Positions 1 to 5,579 of a stretch of 13,035 nt of DNA are shown piece by piece; within the stretch, counting starts at the first letter, position 1, and every line of letters starts with the position of its first letter. A model generated the notes under the pieces. It was not told the origin of the DNA. It worked only from the letters and a program-made list of their open reading frames with translations, and made no database searches. Location of the stretch: assembly GCA_028704035.1 (NCBI GenBank), contig JAQVLS010000022.1:1-13035 (forward strand). Reading direction: 5' to 3'. Made by a program: the position numbers and the translations under genes. Origin of the DNA: Desulfotomaculaceae bacterium (GTDB lineage Bacteria; Bacillota; Desulfotomaculia; Desulfotomaculales; Pelotomaculaceae).

Positions 1-124
1 TTATTCCGTATTCATCTGCAGTCCGGTTGCGCTTTGTGGAAATGCGCCAATTTGCCACTAGCTCTCTGCCGTTAAAAACACCTAAAACAATATTTGTATT
101 ACCCACATCGAAAACCAGAATCAC
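1..124 (-). CDS. coaX: Type III pantothenate kinase, N-terminal fragment
   Basis: Phosphorylates pantothenate, the first step of CoA synthesis, in the cytoplasm. Only about 41 codons are present; the gene runs off the left edge. The visible N-terminus reads [16 protein letters not shown], and DVGNTN is the phosphate-1 motif of the ASKHA/actin-like fold in CoaX proteins; it is followed by the usual [14 protein letters not shown] stretch. Two GTG starts are possible: 124 matches the normal family N-terminus, while 130 adds two residues and lies 5 nt after a GGAAAG ribosome site (136-141). I chose 124 by family length; the choice is uncertain. It is separated from bioY by about 260 nt and has its own promoter-like sequence (159-188). 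The product of the pan operon further right in the window (pantothenate) is this enzyme's substrate. Confidence 0.93.
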   Translation of the reverse strand, partial: MILVFDVGNTNIVLGVFNGRELVANWRISTKRNRTADEYGI

Positions 125-158
125 AGCCACCACCGCTTTCCATATCACGCTTTAAACT

Positions 159-188
159 ATTCTACCAAAAGTGGCCGGCCTGGTGCAA
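159..188 (-). promoter_or_regulatory. Predicted sigma-A promoter of coaX
   Basis: On the minus strand TTGCAC (188-183) is followed by an 18-nt spacer containing GGCCGGCC and then TAGAAT (164-159), preceded by TGG as an extended -10. Transcription would begin near 152, leaving a leader of about 25 nt before coaX. Found by eye; the fit to the -35/-10 consensus is good. Confidence 0.55.
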
Positions 189-384
189 CAAAGATAGCAA
201 AAATCCCCCACATACGAAGGAGTATTTCATTGATAGTCTCATTTACCAGTATTATCTTCACGTTAATCAATCGTATCATTTTAGTACCAAACCCCTTTGC
301 AAGGTTTGTTGCGACATTATTCTCCATAAAAAGGCTATTTCCCTTTCAGCATGCAAAAATCTATTAGCCGGGAGATGCAATTGC
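189..384. other. Intergenic stretch between bioY and coaX
   Basis: No convincing gene is seen. Downstream of the bioY stop, on the minus strand, a weak hairpin AAAGG-gaaatag-CCTTT followed by more T residues (about 328-345) might end bioY transcripts, but the stem is only 5 bp. An open frame on the plus strand here is antisense to coaX and bioY and has no family resemblance. Confidence 0.4.
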
Positions 385-960
385 CTAACATTTCCCCTGC
401 CCAATTATACCGTTCAGCCTGCGGTAAAGCGCCCTGGCCATAGCAGCGGCTGCCGCCGCCTTAACCAGGTCAAGCGCGATAAAGGGGATAAAACCAATAT
501 ATAAGACCTTTATCACTGAAACAGCCTGGCCCAGGTAAAGGTTTAAAATAACGTATATATAAGGAAGACCAATTAGGTAATAAACAACTATCCCTGCCAC
601 CATAGAAAGAAAGTACCGGGCAAAACCGCTTTCCTCTCTATTTTTCAACAGCGCCCCGATAACGTAAGCGCTTACGACAAGGCCAAGCAGGAATCCAAAG
701 GTGGGTTTCAGCACATAGGCAGGACCACCAAAAGGAGGGGTTGCAAACACTGGAATTCCCACTAAACCAAGCAGGATGTAGACAATAATGCTCAACGAAC
801 CAAGCCGGGCACCTAGTAAACCTCCAGCCAGCATCACAACAAAAGGAAGCAAGCTGAACGGCACGATATTTCCACCATAGCGTACCAGCATCGCCGCCAC
901 TACTGCCAGGGCTGCAAAAACAGCGGTCATGGTAATATCACGGGCAGAATAATTGGACAA
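385..960 (-). CDS. bioY: Biotin transporter BioY (ECF S component)
   Basis: Integral membrane substrate-binding component for biotin uptake, working alone or with ECF energy-coupling proteins (none encoded here). The protein is about 191 residues with roughly six hydrophobic segments, starting around the stretch ITMTAVFAALAVVAAML, and has the BioY-type core around PFSLLPFVVMLAGGLLGARLG, the GGPAYVLKPTFGFLLG loop and a C-terminal segment ending KAAAAAAMARAL. The frame is open to a TTG at 993, but that has no ribosome site; TTG at 960 is preceded by AGGAG (973-969) with 8-nt spacing and gives the usual family length, so I use it. GTG at 969 is a further alternative. It follows birA on the same strand, and a BirA operator lies between the two genes (1028-1059), so biotin-dependent repression is expected. 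Confidence 0.93.
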   Translation of the reverse strand: MSNYSARDITMTAVFAALAVVAAMLVRYGGNIVPFSLLPFVVMLAGGLLGARLGSLSIIVYILLGLVGIPVFATPPFGGPAYVLKPTFGFLLGLVVSAYVIGALLKNREESGFARYFLSMVAGIVVYYLIGLPYIYVILNLYLGQAVSVIKVLYIGFIPFIALDLVKAAAAAAMARALYRRLNGIIGQGKC

Positions 961-1027
961 TCTCCTCACTCCTAAAAATAATTTAGCAGACAACTAAACA
1001 CCAGAACGCCCCCTCGAAACATAGACA

Positions 1028-1059
1028 TTGTTAACCCTATATAAGTCTTTGGTTGACAT
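1028..1059. promoter_or_regulatory. BirA operator upstream of bioY
   Basis: TTGTTAACC (1028-1036), a 14-nt spacer and GGTTGACAT (1051-1059) form an imperfect inverted repeat that matches the biotin repressor box known from Firmicutes and other bacteria (TTGTTAACC-N14/15-GGTTAACAA type). A TATATA sequence in the spacer (1043-1038 on the minus strand) could be the bioY -10 box, though I see no good -35. The identical architecture recurs before birA (2144-2175). Confidence 0.8.
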
Positions 1060-1128
1060 TAATGCTATAGTAGTACTTCAAAATAACCTGTCGCATAGGA
1101 GAAAGCATTCTTTTATAAATCTTATAGA

Positions 1129-2103
1129 TTACGATAGACGGAGAGATACCTCGCCTGATATTACCCTTTTAAGCTCCCCGCCGGGCAGGCGCAAAAGAAG
1201 CGCTCCATCCCCGTCAACATCCTCCGCCCATCCATCCCAGGAATGATTCAGCGTGCTGATACGCACCGGACAGTTTAAAGACACGGAGAGCTCTTTCCAC
1301 CTTGCCAGGACCGGCGCAAAACCTTGTTCCAACCAAATCCCGTACCAGCGTTCAAACTCCGCCAGCGTGGTCTGGATCAGCTTTACCCTGTCTATTTTCC
1401 TTTTGAGCTCATTTTTTAGTGAAGCGGCGCTTTCCCGCAGTTCTTCAGGAAAGTCTATTACATCCTGGTTGACATTAATCCCTATGCCTGCCACCAGGTA
1501 ATTAATCCTTTCCATCTCTGCGCTAAGCTCAGTCAAGATACCGCATATTTTCTTGCTTTCCACCAGCAGGTCGTTGGGCCATTTAATGCCTGCCTTAATT
1601 CCCGTCTCCTTCTTAATCGCCGACGCAACCGCTACGGCAGCCAGCATTGTTGCCTGGTTGGCTTCGGGCGGCATAACAGGCGGACATAAAATCAGAGAAA
1701 ACAAGATGCCCTTGTATTTGGGGGTAAACCATCTCCTGCCCAGCCGGCCTTTGCCGCCGGCCTGCTCCTCAGTCACAACCAAGGTTCCCTCTGGGGCGCC
1801 CAGGCGCGCCAGTTCCTTGGCCTTGTCGTTAGTAGTAGATAAAGTGTCAAAGTAGTAAATTTTCCTACCCAAAAACCGGGTTGACAGCCCGTCCAGTATC
1901 TCTTCCGGGTACAGCCTGTCAGGTATACAGGTAAGGGCATAACCCACACGGGGCTTAGCTTCAATCTCATAACCACATTCCCGCAGAGTCTGCATGTGTT
2001 TCCAGATCGCCGTCCGCGTAACATTGAGACACTTGCAAATCTCTTCCCCGGAAACATACTCCGGACTTCTTTCTTTGAGCAGGCGCAATATGGTTTCTTT
2101 CAA
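1129..2103 (-). CDS. birA: Bifunctional biotin--[acetyl-CoA-carboxylase] ligase / biotin repressor
   Basis: Activates biotin to biotinoyl-5'-AMP and attaches it to carboxylase carrier proteins; the holo-repressor also binds biotin operators. An N-terminal winged helix (residues about 1-60, with CKCLNVTRTAIWKHMQTL as recognition region) is followed by the ligase domain: GGKGRLGRRWFTP (the adenylate-binding loop; the common GRGRxGR has Lys for the first Arg here), IKWPNDLLV with the catalytic-site Lys, ICGILTE, and GIGINVN, then a C-terminal SH3-like domain. The frame opens at GTG 2112, but GAGGTGA (2115-2109) overlaps that codon and is ideally placed 6 nt before TTG 2103, giving the typical N-terminus MKETILRLLK; about 324 residues. 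A promoter and a BirA operator sit directly upstream, so autoregulation is likely. bioY follows 168 nt downstream. Confidence 0.95.
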   Translation of the reverse strand: MKETILRLLKERSPEYVSGEEICKCLNVTRTAIWKHMQTLRECGYEIEAKPRVGYALTCIPDRLYPEEILDGLSTRFLGRKIYYFDTLSTTNDKAKELARLGAPEGTLVVTEEQAGGKGRLGRRWFTPKYKGILFSLILCPPVMPPEANQATMLAAVAVASAIKKETGIKAGIKWPNDLLVESKKICGILTELSAEMERINYLVAGIGINVNQDVIDFPEELRESAASLKNELKRKIDRVKLIQTTLAEFERWYGIWLEQGFAPVLARWKELSVSLNCPVRISTLNHSWDGWAEDVDGDGALLLRLPGGELKRVISGEVSLRLS

Positions 2104-2121
2104 GAGAGTCACCTCAAATCA

Positions 2122-2150
2122 ATTTTAATCCAGACAAGCATTATCGTCAA
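2122..2150 (-). promoter_or_regulatory. Predicted birA promoter
   Basis: TTGACG (2150-2145), a 17-nt spacer and TAAAAT (2127-2122) on the minus strand form a good sigma-A promoter. The -35 box is inside the right half of the BirA operator, so repressor binding would block RNA polymerase directly. Confidence 0.7.
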
Positions 2151-2175
2151 CCGCTTACAACAACAAAGTTGACAA
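2144..2175. promoter_or_regulatory. BirA operator upstream of birA
   Basis: On the minus strand TTGTCAACT (2175-2167), a 14-nt spacer and GGTTGACGA (2152-2144) repeat the architecture of the bioY operator, with the same spacer length and closely related half-sites. Its position over the predicted -35 box supports negative autoregulation of birA by biotin. Confidence 0.75.
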
Positions 2176-2214
2176 AAAAACAGGAGGACGTTCTTTTTGT
2201 CTCTCTCACTAGAT

Positions 2215-2247
2215 ATTCCTCAATTGAAATACCTTCAATTGAGGAAT
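2215..2247. repeat. Perfect 14-bp inverted repeat
   Basis: ATTCCTCAATTGAA (2215-2228) and TTCAATTGAGGAAT (2234-2247) are exact reverse complements around a 5-nt loop ATACC. Each arm also contains the palindrome TCAATTGA, so the site holds two 8-bp palindromes 15 bp apart. There is no T-tract on either side, so an intrinsic terminator is unlikely. It lies upstream of the birA promoter and downstream of nadC. Confidence 0.85.
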
Positions 2248-2297
2248 AAAGTCGCACCTGCAATTTTTTATATCAGACAGAGGAAATGGGACATGCG

Positions 2298-2387
2298 CTG
2301 TTTCTGCAACATTGTATCGCACTATGACAGCGGAATGGGGACACACCTCTCCTGCGGGTATTCCTTTAGGGTCGAGGTATGTCCCCG
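2298..2387 (+). repeat. Dispersed hairpin repeat, copy A
   Basis: This stretch matches, in opposite orientation, 9799-9897. Shared parts are CTGTTTCTGC-ACATTGTATCG, then ACAGCGGAATGGGGACACACCTC, GGTATTCCTTT and GAGGTATGTCCCC. It contains a long stem: GGGGACACACCTC (2337-2349) and GAGGTATGTCCCC (2374-2386) pair with one mismatch around a 24-nt loop. Compared with copy B it lacks a few bases after TATG. The form (hairpin flanked by a conserved 5' tail, intergenic, no coding capacity) resembles REP/MITE-like elements moved by IS200-type transposases; that origin is inference. Confidence 0.8.
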
Positions 2388-2431
2388 ATGGAATGGGCGG
2401 GGTGTGTTCTCGATTGTGGTGGTGAATGGGG

Positions 2432-3280
2432 TTATTGGTGTTTAATATCTTGCAGATCCAGGCTTATGTCAAGGGATTTGACCGAGTGGGTCAGCGCCCC
2501 GACGGAGATCAGGTCGACCCCGGCCTCAGCCACGGCCCGGATGTTTTCCTCGGAAACCCCGCCTGATGCCTCAGTCAGGGCGCGTCCGGCGATCAGGCCC
2601 ACTGCTTCCCGCATCCTTCCGGGAGCCATATTGTCGAGCATTATTATGTCCGCTCCAGCGGCCAGGGCTTCGTTAACCCCGGCAAGGTCTTCCACTTCAA
2701 CTTCGATCCTGGCAGTATGGGGACAACCCCGCCTTGCCGCTTCTACAGCCGGCCCGATTCCCCCGGCTATTTTAATATGATTGTCTTTAATCAGCACAGC
2801 GTCAAAAAGACCGAAGCGGTGATTATACCCGCCGCCAACCCGCACGGCGTACTTTTCAATCATCCTCAGGCCGGGAGTGGTCTTTCTGGTGTCAACGATG
2901 TGGGATTTATTCCCCGCCAGCTCTACCAGCCGAGCCGTCCTGGTGGCGATACCGGAGAGGTGCTGAAGCAGGTTAAGAGCAAGCCTTTCCCCGGTTAGGA
3001 TTGCTCTCGCGTTACCGGAAATCTCAGCCAACACCATGCCGCGTTCAATCTTTTGGCCGTCCTGCGCCAGCACCCGGAAAGCAATTTCCGGATTAAGTAT
3101 TTGAAAAACCATTTCCGCCGGCAGCAGCCCCGCCACAACACCATTTTCCCTGGATATGATATATCCGCGTGAAACGGCATCTGCCTGGACAATACTGTTG
3201 GTGGTCATATCTCCGGACCCTATATCTTCAAACAAAAATCTTTCAATTATTTTTCTTAGGACAAACAAATCGAGATCCAT
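2432..3280 (-). CDS. nadC: Nicotinate-nucleotide pyrophosphorylase (carboxylating)
   Basis: Quinolinate phosphoribosyltransferase: converts quinolinate and PRPP to nicotinate mononucleotide with loss of CO2, the third step of de novo NAD synthesis. At 282 residues it has the normal length. Visible family motifs in order: FEDIGSGDMTT near residues 18-28, the LQHLSGIAT helix, VDTRKTTPGLR, GGYNHRFGLFDAVLIKDNH (PRPP/quinolinate site), IEVEVEDL, and IIMLDNM near the C-terminus with the SVGALTHS end of the barrel. ATG at 3280 follows AGGAAGGAAAA, a good ribosome site. It lies 94 nt downstream of the lipoprotein gene and upstream of the repeat-bearing gap before birA. The partner gene nadB lies several genes away and nadA is not in the window, so the NAD pathway is dispersed here. 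Confidence 0.97.
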   Translation of the reverse strand: MDLDLFVLRKIIERFLFEDIGSGDMTTNSIVQADAVSRGYIISRENGVVAGLLPAEMVFQILNPEIAFRVLAQDGQKIERGMVLAEISGNARAILTGERLALNLLQHLSGIATRTARLVELAGNKSHIVDTRKTTPGLRMIEKYAVRVGGGYNHRFGLFDAVLIKDNHIKIAGGIGPAVEAARRGCPHTARIEVEVEDLAGVNEALAAGADIIMLDNMAPGRMREAVGLIAGRALTEASGGVSEENIRAVAEAGVDLISVGALTHSVKSLDISLDLQDIKHQ

Positions 3281-3374
3281 GATATTTTCCTTCCTACGAC
3301 GTGTGATTCAAGCTTTCATGTAAAGCGAGATCCCGTCTTGCCAATTAGGGAAATTCCTTAGCATTTCAACGATA

Positions 3375-4451
3375 TTATATCTTATATTTTTGTTGTAGAA
3401 ACTGTACCGTAAAATCTTCCAGGGAAATTCTGTGCGGATCGAAACCGCCCAGCAGGGCCTGGGCATATTCGCGATCAAAAATAAATACCCCTTCCCCCAC
3501 ATCCTCCGCAATACCTATACGCACAGTCAGGTAGCGGGAAAAACCCTCGGTCAAATTTTCTTCAATCCAGCCTTCCCATGTGTACGGCACATCTTCATTA
3601 TACTTGTCCATTAATTGATCGTCTTTCTTCAGTTTGCCTGCCAGCCGCTTAAATGACCAACTTCCTGTGAAGGTGCGAAAGAAAGGCCGGCTCAGTTCGT
3701 TGAAGGCGATGGACCAAATTTTTTCCGACTTGTCGCTCCAGCGGATTCCGTATAACGAGTCCTTGTCCCGGCTGAAACCAGAGGCCCCAATCAGCCGCAT
3801 GTTAAGCAGCAGTTCGAGCGCTTCAGGCTTTTTCTTGAGCTTTATCCCGGTCTCTTTCTCCATATACCCGACTATATCAAAGCCGCTTTCTACTTTGGCC
3901 CTGGTAACATCAACCTTCTGCTGCAGCGCCGGTACAATTTGCACATAGTGCGGCAGGGCGTAATTACTCCCATACCAGGAGTAAAAATCAATGAGGGAGC
4001 CCCTGTTTTTTGCGTAAGAGCGGTCCGTTTCCATAAACTTAATTACTTCATCCAGATCAGCGCCCTGTTTGCCCTCTTGGATAAGTCTCTCCGCCATGGG
4101 CTGGGGGTGATACTTCAGCATAATTTCACAAAGCTGGGCCTGTCGATTTTCATCCCAGTTGTTGTATGTGTCATATAGCCATTTATAATGCGCCGCATAG
4201 AGCGGGTCCCCGTCAGCCCGTTCTTTCAGCCCGGCCCACATCGCAGTACTTTTTACATTTGCCCGGTAAATCTCCTCTGAAGATTCAAAAAGAAACACAC
4301 TGAAATCTTCAACTTTTATAGTCAGGGGATTGGGCCTCTCTTCTGTCTTGTTAAAATCCAATATATCACAACCGGTAAGCAAAAGAACATAAGCCCCCAC
4401 AAGCAGGATCAAACCGGTGAACTTTCTAAAAGATTTTTTCAACCCGCTCAT
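3375..4451 (-). CDS. Unrecognised lipoprotein, possible inactive metallopeptidase-like protein
   Basis: I do not recognise a characterised family with certainty. The N-terminus MSGLKKSFRKFTGLILLVG... ends in the lipobox LLLTG-C (Cys28), so the mature protein of about 330 residues should be lipid-anchored on the outer face of the cytoplasmic membrane. The mature part is mostly soluble, rich in Trp, Tyr and charged residues. Residues 251-255 read NELSR within AFNELSRPFF, which resembles the HExxH-containing segment AFHELSHPF of some zinc peptidase-like families (DUF4932-type), with both histidines replaced; GWIEENL about 45 residues later could match the third-ligand helix. That reading is inference. 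ATG 4451 was chosen because AGGGGG lies just before it and it gives a clean signal peptide; an in-frame ATG at 4484 has no ribosome site. nadC follows 94 nt downstream. Confidence 0.8.
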   Translation of the reverse strand: MSGLKKSFRKFTGLILLVGAYVLLLTGCDILDFNKTEERPNPLTIKVEDFSVFLFESSEEIYRANVKSTAMWAGLKERADGDPLYAAHYKWLYDTYNNWDENRQAQLCEIMLKYHPQPMAERLIQEGKQGADLDEVIKFMETDRSYAKNRGSLIDFYSWYGSNYALPHYVQIVPALQQKVDVTRAKVESGFDIVGYMEKETGIKLKKKPEALELLLNMRLIGASGFSRDKDSLYGIRWSDKSEKIWSIAFNELSRPFFRTFTGSWSFKRLAGKLKKDDQLMDKYNEDVPYTWEGWIEENLTEGFSRYLTVRIGIAEDVGEGVFIFDREYAQALLGGFDPHRISLEDFTVQFLQQKYKI

Positions 4452-4718
4452 ACACCCCCTGAACGGTAGTAAATCCAAAATCATTTTACTTATTTATATC
4501 CAAAATGGAAAGATCTATAAAAAAACAAAAACTTAACGATAACAATAAAATTAAACTAAGTTGATCAATCTCCTGCTTGAAATATTAAATAGATGTTCAT
4601 GTGCCATATGATCACACATATTGTCGAACTACTAACGGCTAATTTTTATCAGATTATAATACTATATACAGGGAAATGATGAAAAGATACAGAAGAATAT
4701 TGCACGTTGTTTTGCCCG
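4452..4718. other. AT-rich intergenic region
   Basis: Between the zinc-ribbon gene terminator and the lipoprotein gene. It is markedly more AT-rich than the flanking genes, has no credible open frame or RNA fold that I can support, and presumably carries the lipoprotein promoter; candidate -10 boxes exist but none has a convincing -35. Confidence 0.4.
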
Positions 4719-4750
4719 AAAAAAAACTGTAACACAAATGTTACAGTTTT
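4719..4750 (-). terminator. Intrinsic terminator after the zinc-ribbon gene
   Basis: Perfect 11-bp stem AAAACTGTAAC (4723-4733)/GTTACAGTTTT (4740-4750) with a 6-nt loop. On the minus strand the stem runs into an eight-T tract (4726-4719), 27 nt past the zinc-ribbon stop codon. Confidence 0.85.
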
Positions 4751-4777
4751 CATATCCACAAATTTCAGGATAGTCCT

Positions 4778-5086
4778 TTAGTAGCCTCTGTTTTTATTAA
4801 AACAGTCATAGCAGTATACCGGACGATCTCCACTGGGCTTAAAAGGTACTTCCGTATCTGCGCCACAACCGGCACAAACTGCCGGGTGCATTTCACGCGG
4901 GGGACGGTTCCCCCGGCTACCAAAGCCTCCTTCTCTGCTGTTTCTCTGCTTGCGTGAGGCCCTGCACTGGGGACAGCGACCCGGCTCGTTGGTAAAGCCC
5001 TTTTCAGCATAGAATTCCTGCTCGGAAGCCGTAAATTCAAAATCCGAGCCACAGTCACGGCAGTTCAGGGTTTTGTCTTGATACAC
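4778..5086 (-). CDS. Small double zinc-ribbon protein (zf-trcl plus CxxC-x17-CxxC)
   Basis: A 102-residue protein with two four-cysteine zinc sites. The first is C9-x2-C12 ... C38-x2-C41 within the zf-trcl type sequence CRDCGSDFEFTASEQEFYAEKG; the second is C71-x2-C74, exactly 17 residues, C92-x2-C95, the CxxC-x17-CxxC domain. Between them lies a linker rich in Arg, Gly, Asn and Ser (about residues 42-64, SREGGFGSRGNRPPRE), reminiscent of RGG-type nucleic-acid-binding linkers. Function is unknown; the basic, flexible linker makes RNA or ssDNA contact plausible (inference). GTG start at 5086 is supported by GAGGAGG 8 nt upstream. It stands alone with its own terminator, divergent from the DUF2007 gene. 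Confidence 0.9.
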   Translation of the reverse strand: MYQDKTLNCRDCGSDFEFTASEQEFYAEKGFTNEPGRCPQCRASRKQRNSREGGFGSRGNRPPREMHPAVCAGCGADTEVPFKPSGDRPVYCYDCFNKNRGY

Positions 5087-5113
5087 GAAGATATCCTCCT
5101 CAAAATTATTTGC

Positions 5114-5152
5114 TCAATGGTGATTCACTTATCATTGATCTCCATCACCATT
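5114..5152. repeat. Overlapping inverted repeats upstream of the zinc-ribbon gene
   Basis: AATGGTGAT (5116-5124) is repeated inverted as ATCACCATT (5144-5152), 19 nt apart; a second, competing inverted repeat TCAATG (5114-5119)/CATTGA (5133-5138) overlaps it. The sequence TATCATTGATC at 5130-5140 recurs exactly at 5262-5272, near the start region of the divergent DUF2007 gene. It may be an operator or a 5'-leader hairpin for the zinc-ribbon mRNA. Confidence 0.6.
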
Positions 5153-5341
5153 TAGCGGCTGAGAAGGATAAATGAACTAAACCTATTTATTGAGCTATAT
5201 TTTATTTTAACCTTTATGCGGTAAAAAGTAAAACAAATTATTATATTTTTCAAAATTTTAATATCATTGATCGATATATTAGATATAAAATTCGAAATCT
5301 TTGCTACACACATAAGGGAAAGCATGAAAGGAGAAGGAAAG

Positions 5342-5551
5342 GTGGAAAAACTGGTGAAAGTTGCTGCTTTTCTTGATGTTAACGAGGCTTATCTAGCCAA
5401 AGGCCTGTTGGAAAGCGAGGGCATAGAGGCCCTTTTGTTTGACGAACGTTCAGCGATTGTGGTATATACGCCCTATGCCCTGGGAGGATTAAGGCTGATG
5501 GTAAAGCAGTCAGATTTGGCCAGAGCCAAGAGCATACTGCCCGGCAAATAA
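5342..5551 (+). CDS. DUF2007 family small protein
   Basis: The only plus-strand gene. About 69 residues beginning (M)EKLVKVAAFLDVNEAYLAKG, with LLESEGIEALLFDE and a C-terminal GGLRLMVKQSDLARAKSIL, the ferredoxin-like pattern of DUF2007 (sometimes called putative signal-transducing proteins; biochemical role unknown). The GTG at 5342 is chosen because it gives the family's usual N-terminus and is preceded by AAAGGAG with 8-nt spacing; an in-frame ATG at 5324 with AAGGGAA before it would add six residues. It converges on the rRNA methyltransferase gene with 28 nt between the stop codons. Confidence 0.85.
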   Translation: MEKLVKVAAFLDVNEAYLAKGLLESEGIEALLFDERSAIVVYTPYALGGLRLMVKQSDLARAKSILPGK

Positions 5552-5561
5552 TAGTGCATGA

Positions 5562-5578
5562 AAAGCTTTCCCGGCTTT
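5562..5578. terminator. Weak hairpin between convergent genes
   Basis: AAAGC (5562-5566)/GCTTT (5574-5578) around a 7-nt loop, between the DUF2007 gene and the end of the methyltransferase gene. On the plus strand it is followed by ATTACAAAG, on the minus strand by TTTC. It could be a short bidirectional terminator, but the stem is only 5 bp and T-tracts are poor. Confidence 0.3.
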
Positions 5579-5579
5579 A

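Noticed and set aside
94..504. Plus-strand open frame of 136 codons antisense to coaX and bioY.
   Set aside because: Overlaps two well-supported genes; composition and sequence resemble an antisense shadow.
2197..2445. Plus-strand open frame of 82 codons with TTG start after an AGGAGG sequence.
   Set aside because: It runs through the perfect inverted repeat and the hairpin repeat and into the end of nadC; no family resemblance. The AGGAGG is probably chance.
3281..3374. Gap between the lipoprotein gene and nadC checked for a terminator or riboswitch.
   Set aside because: No convincing hairpin with T-tract or structured leader was found.
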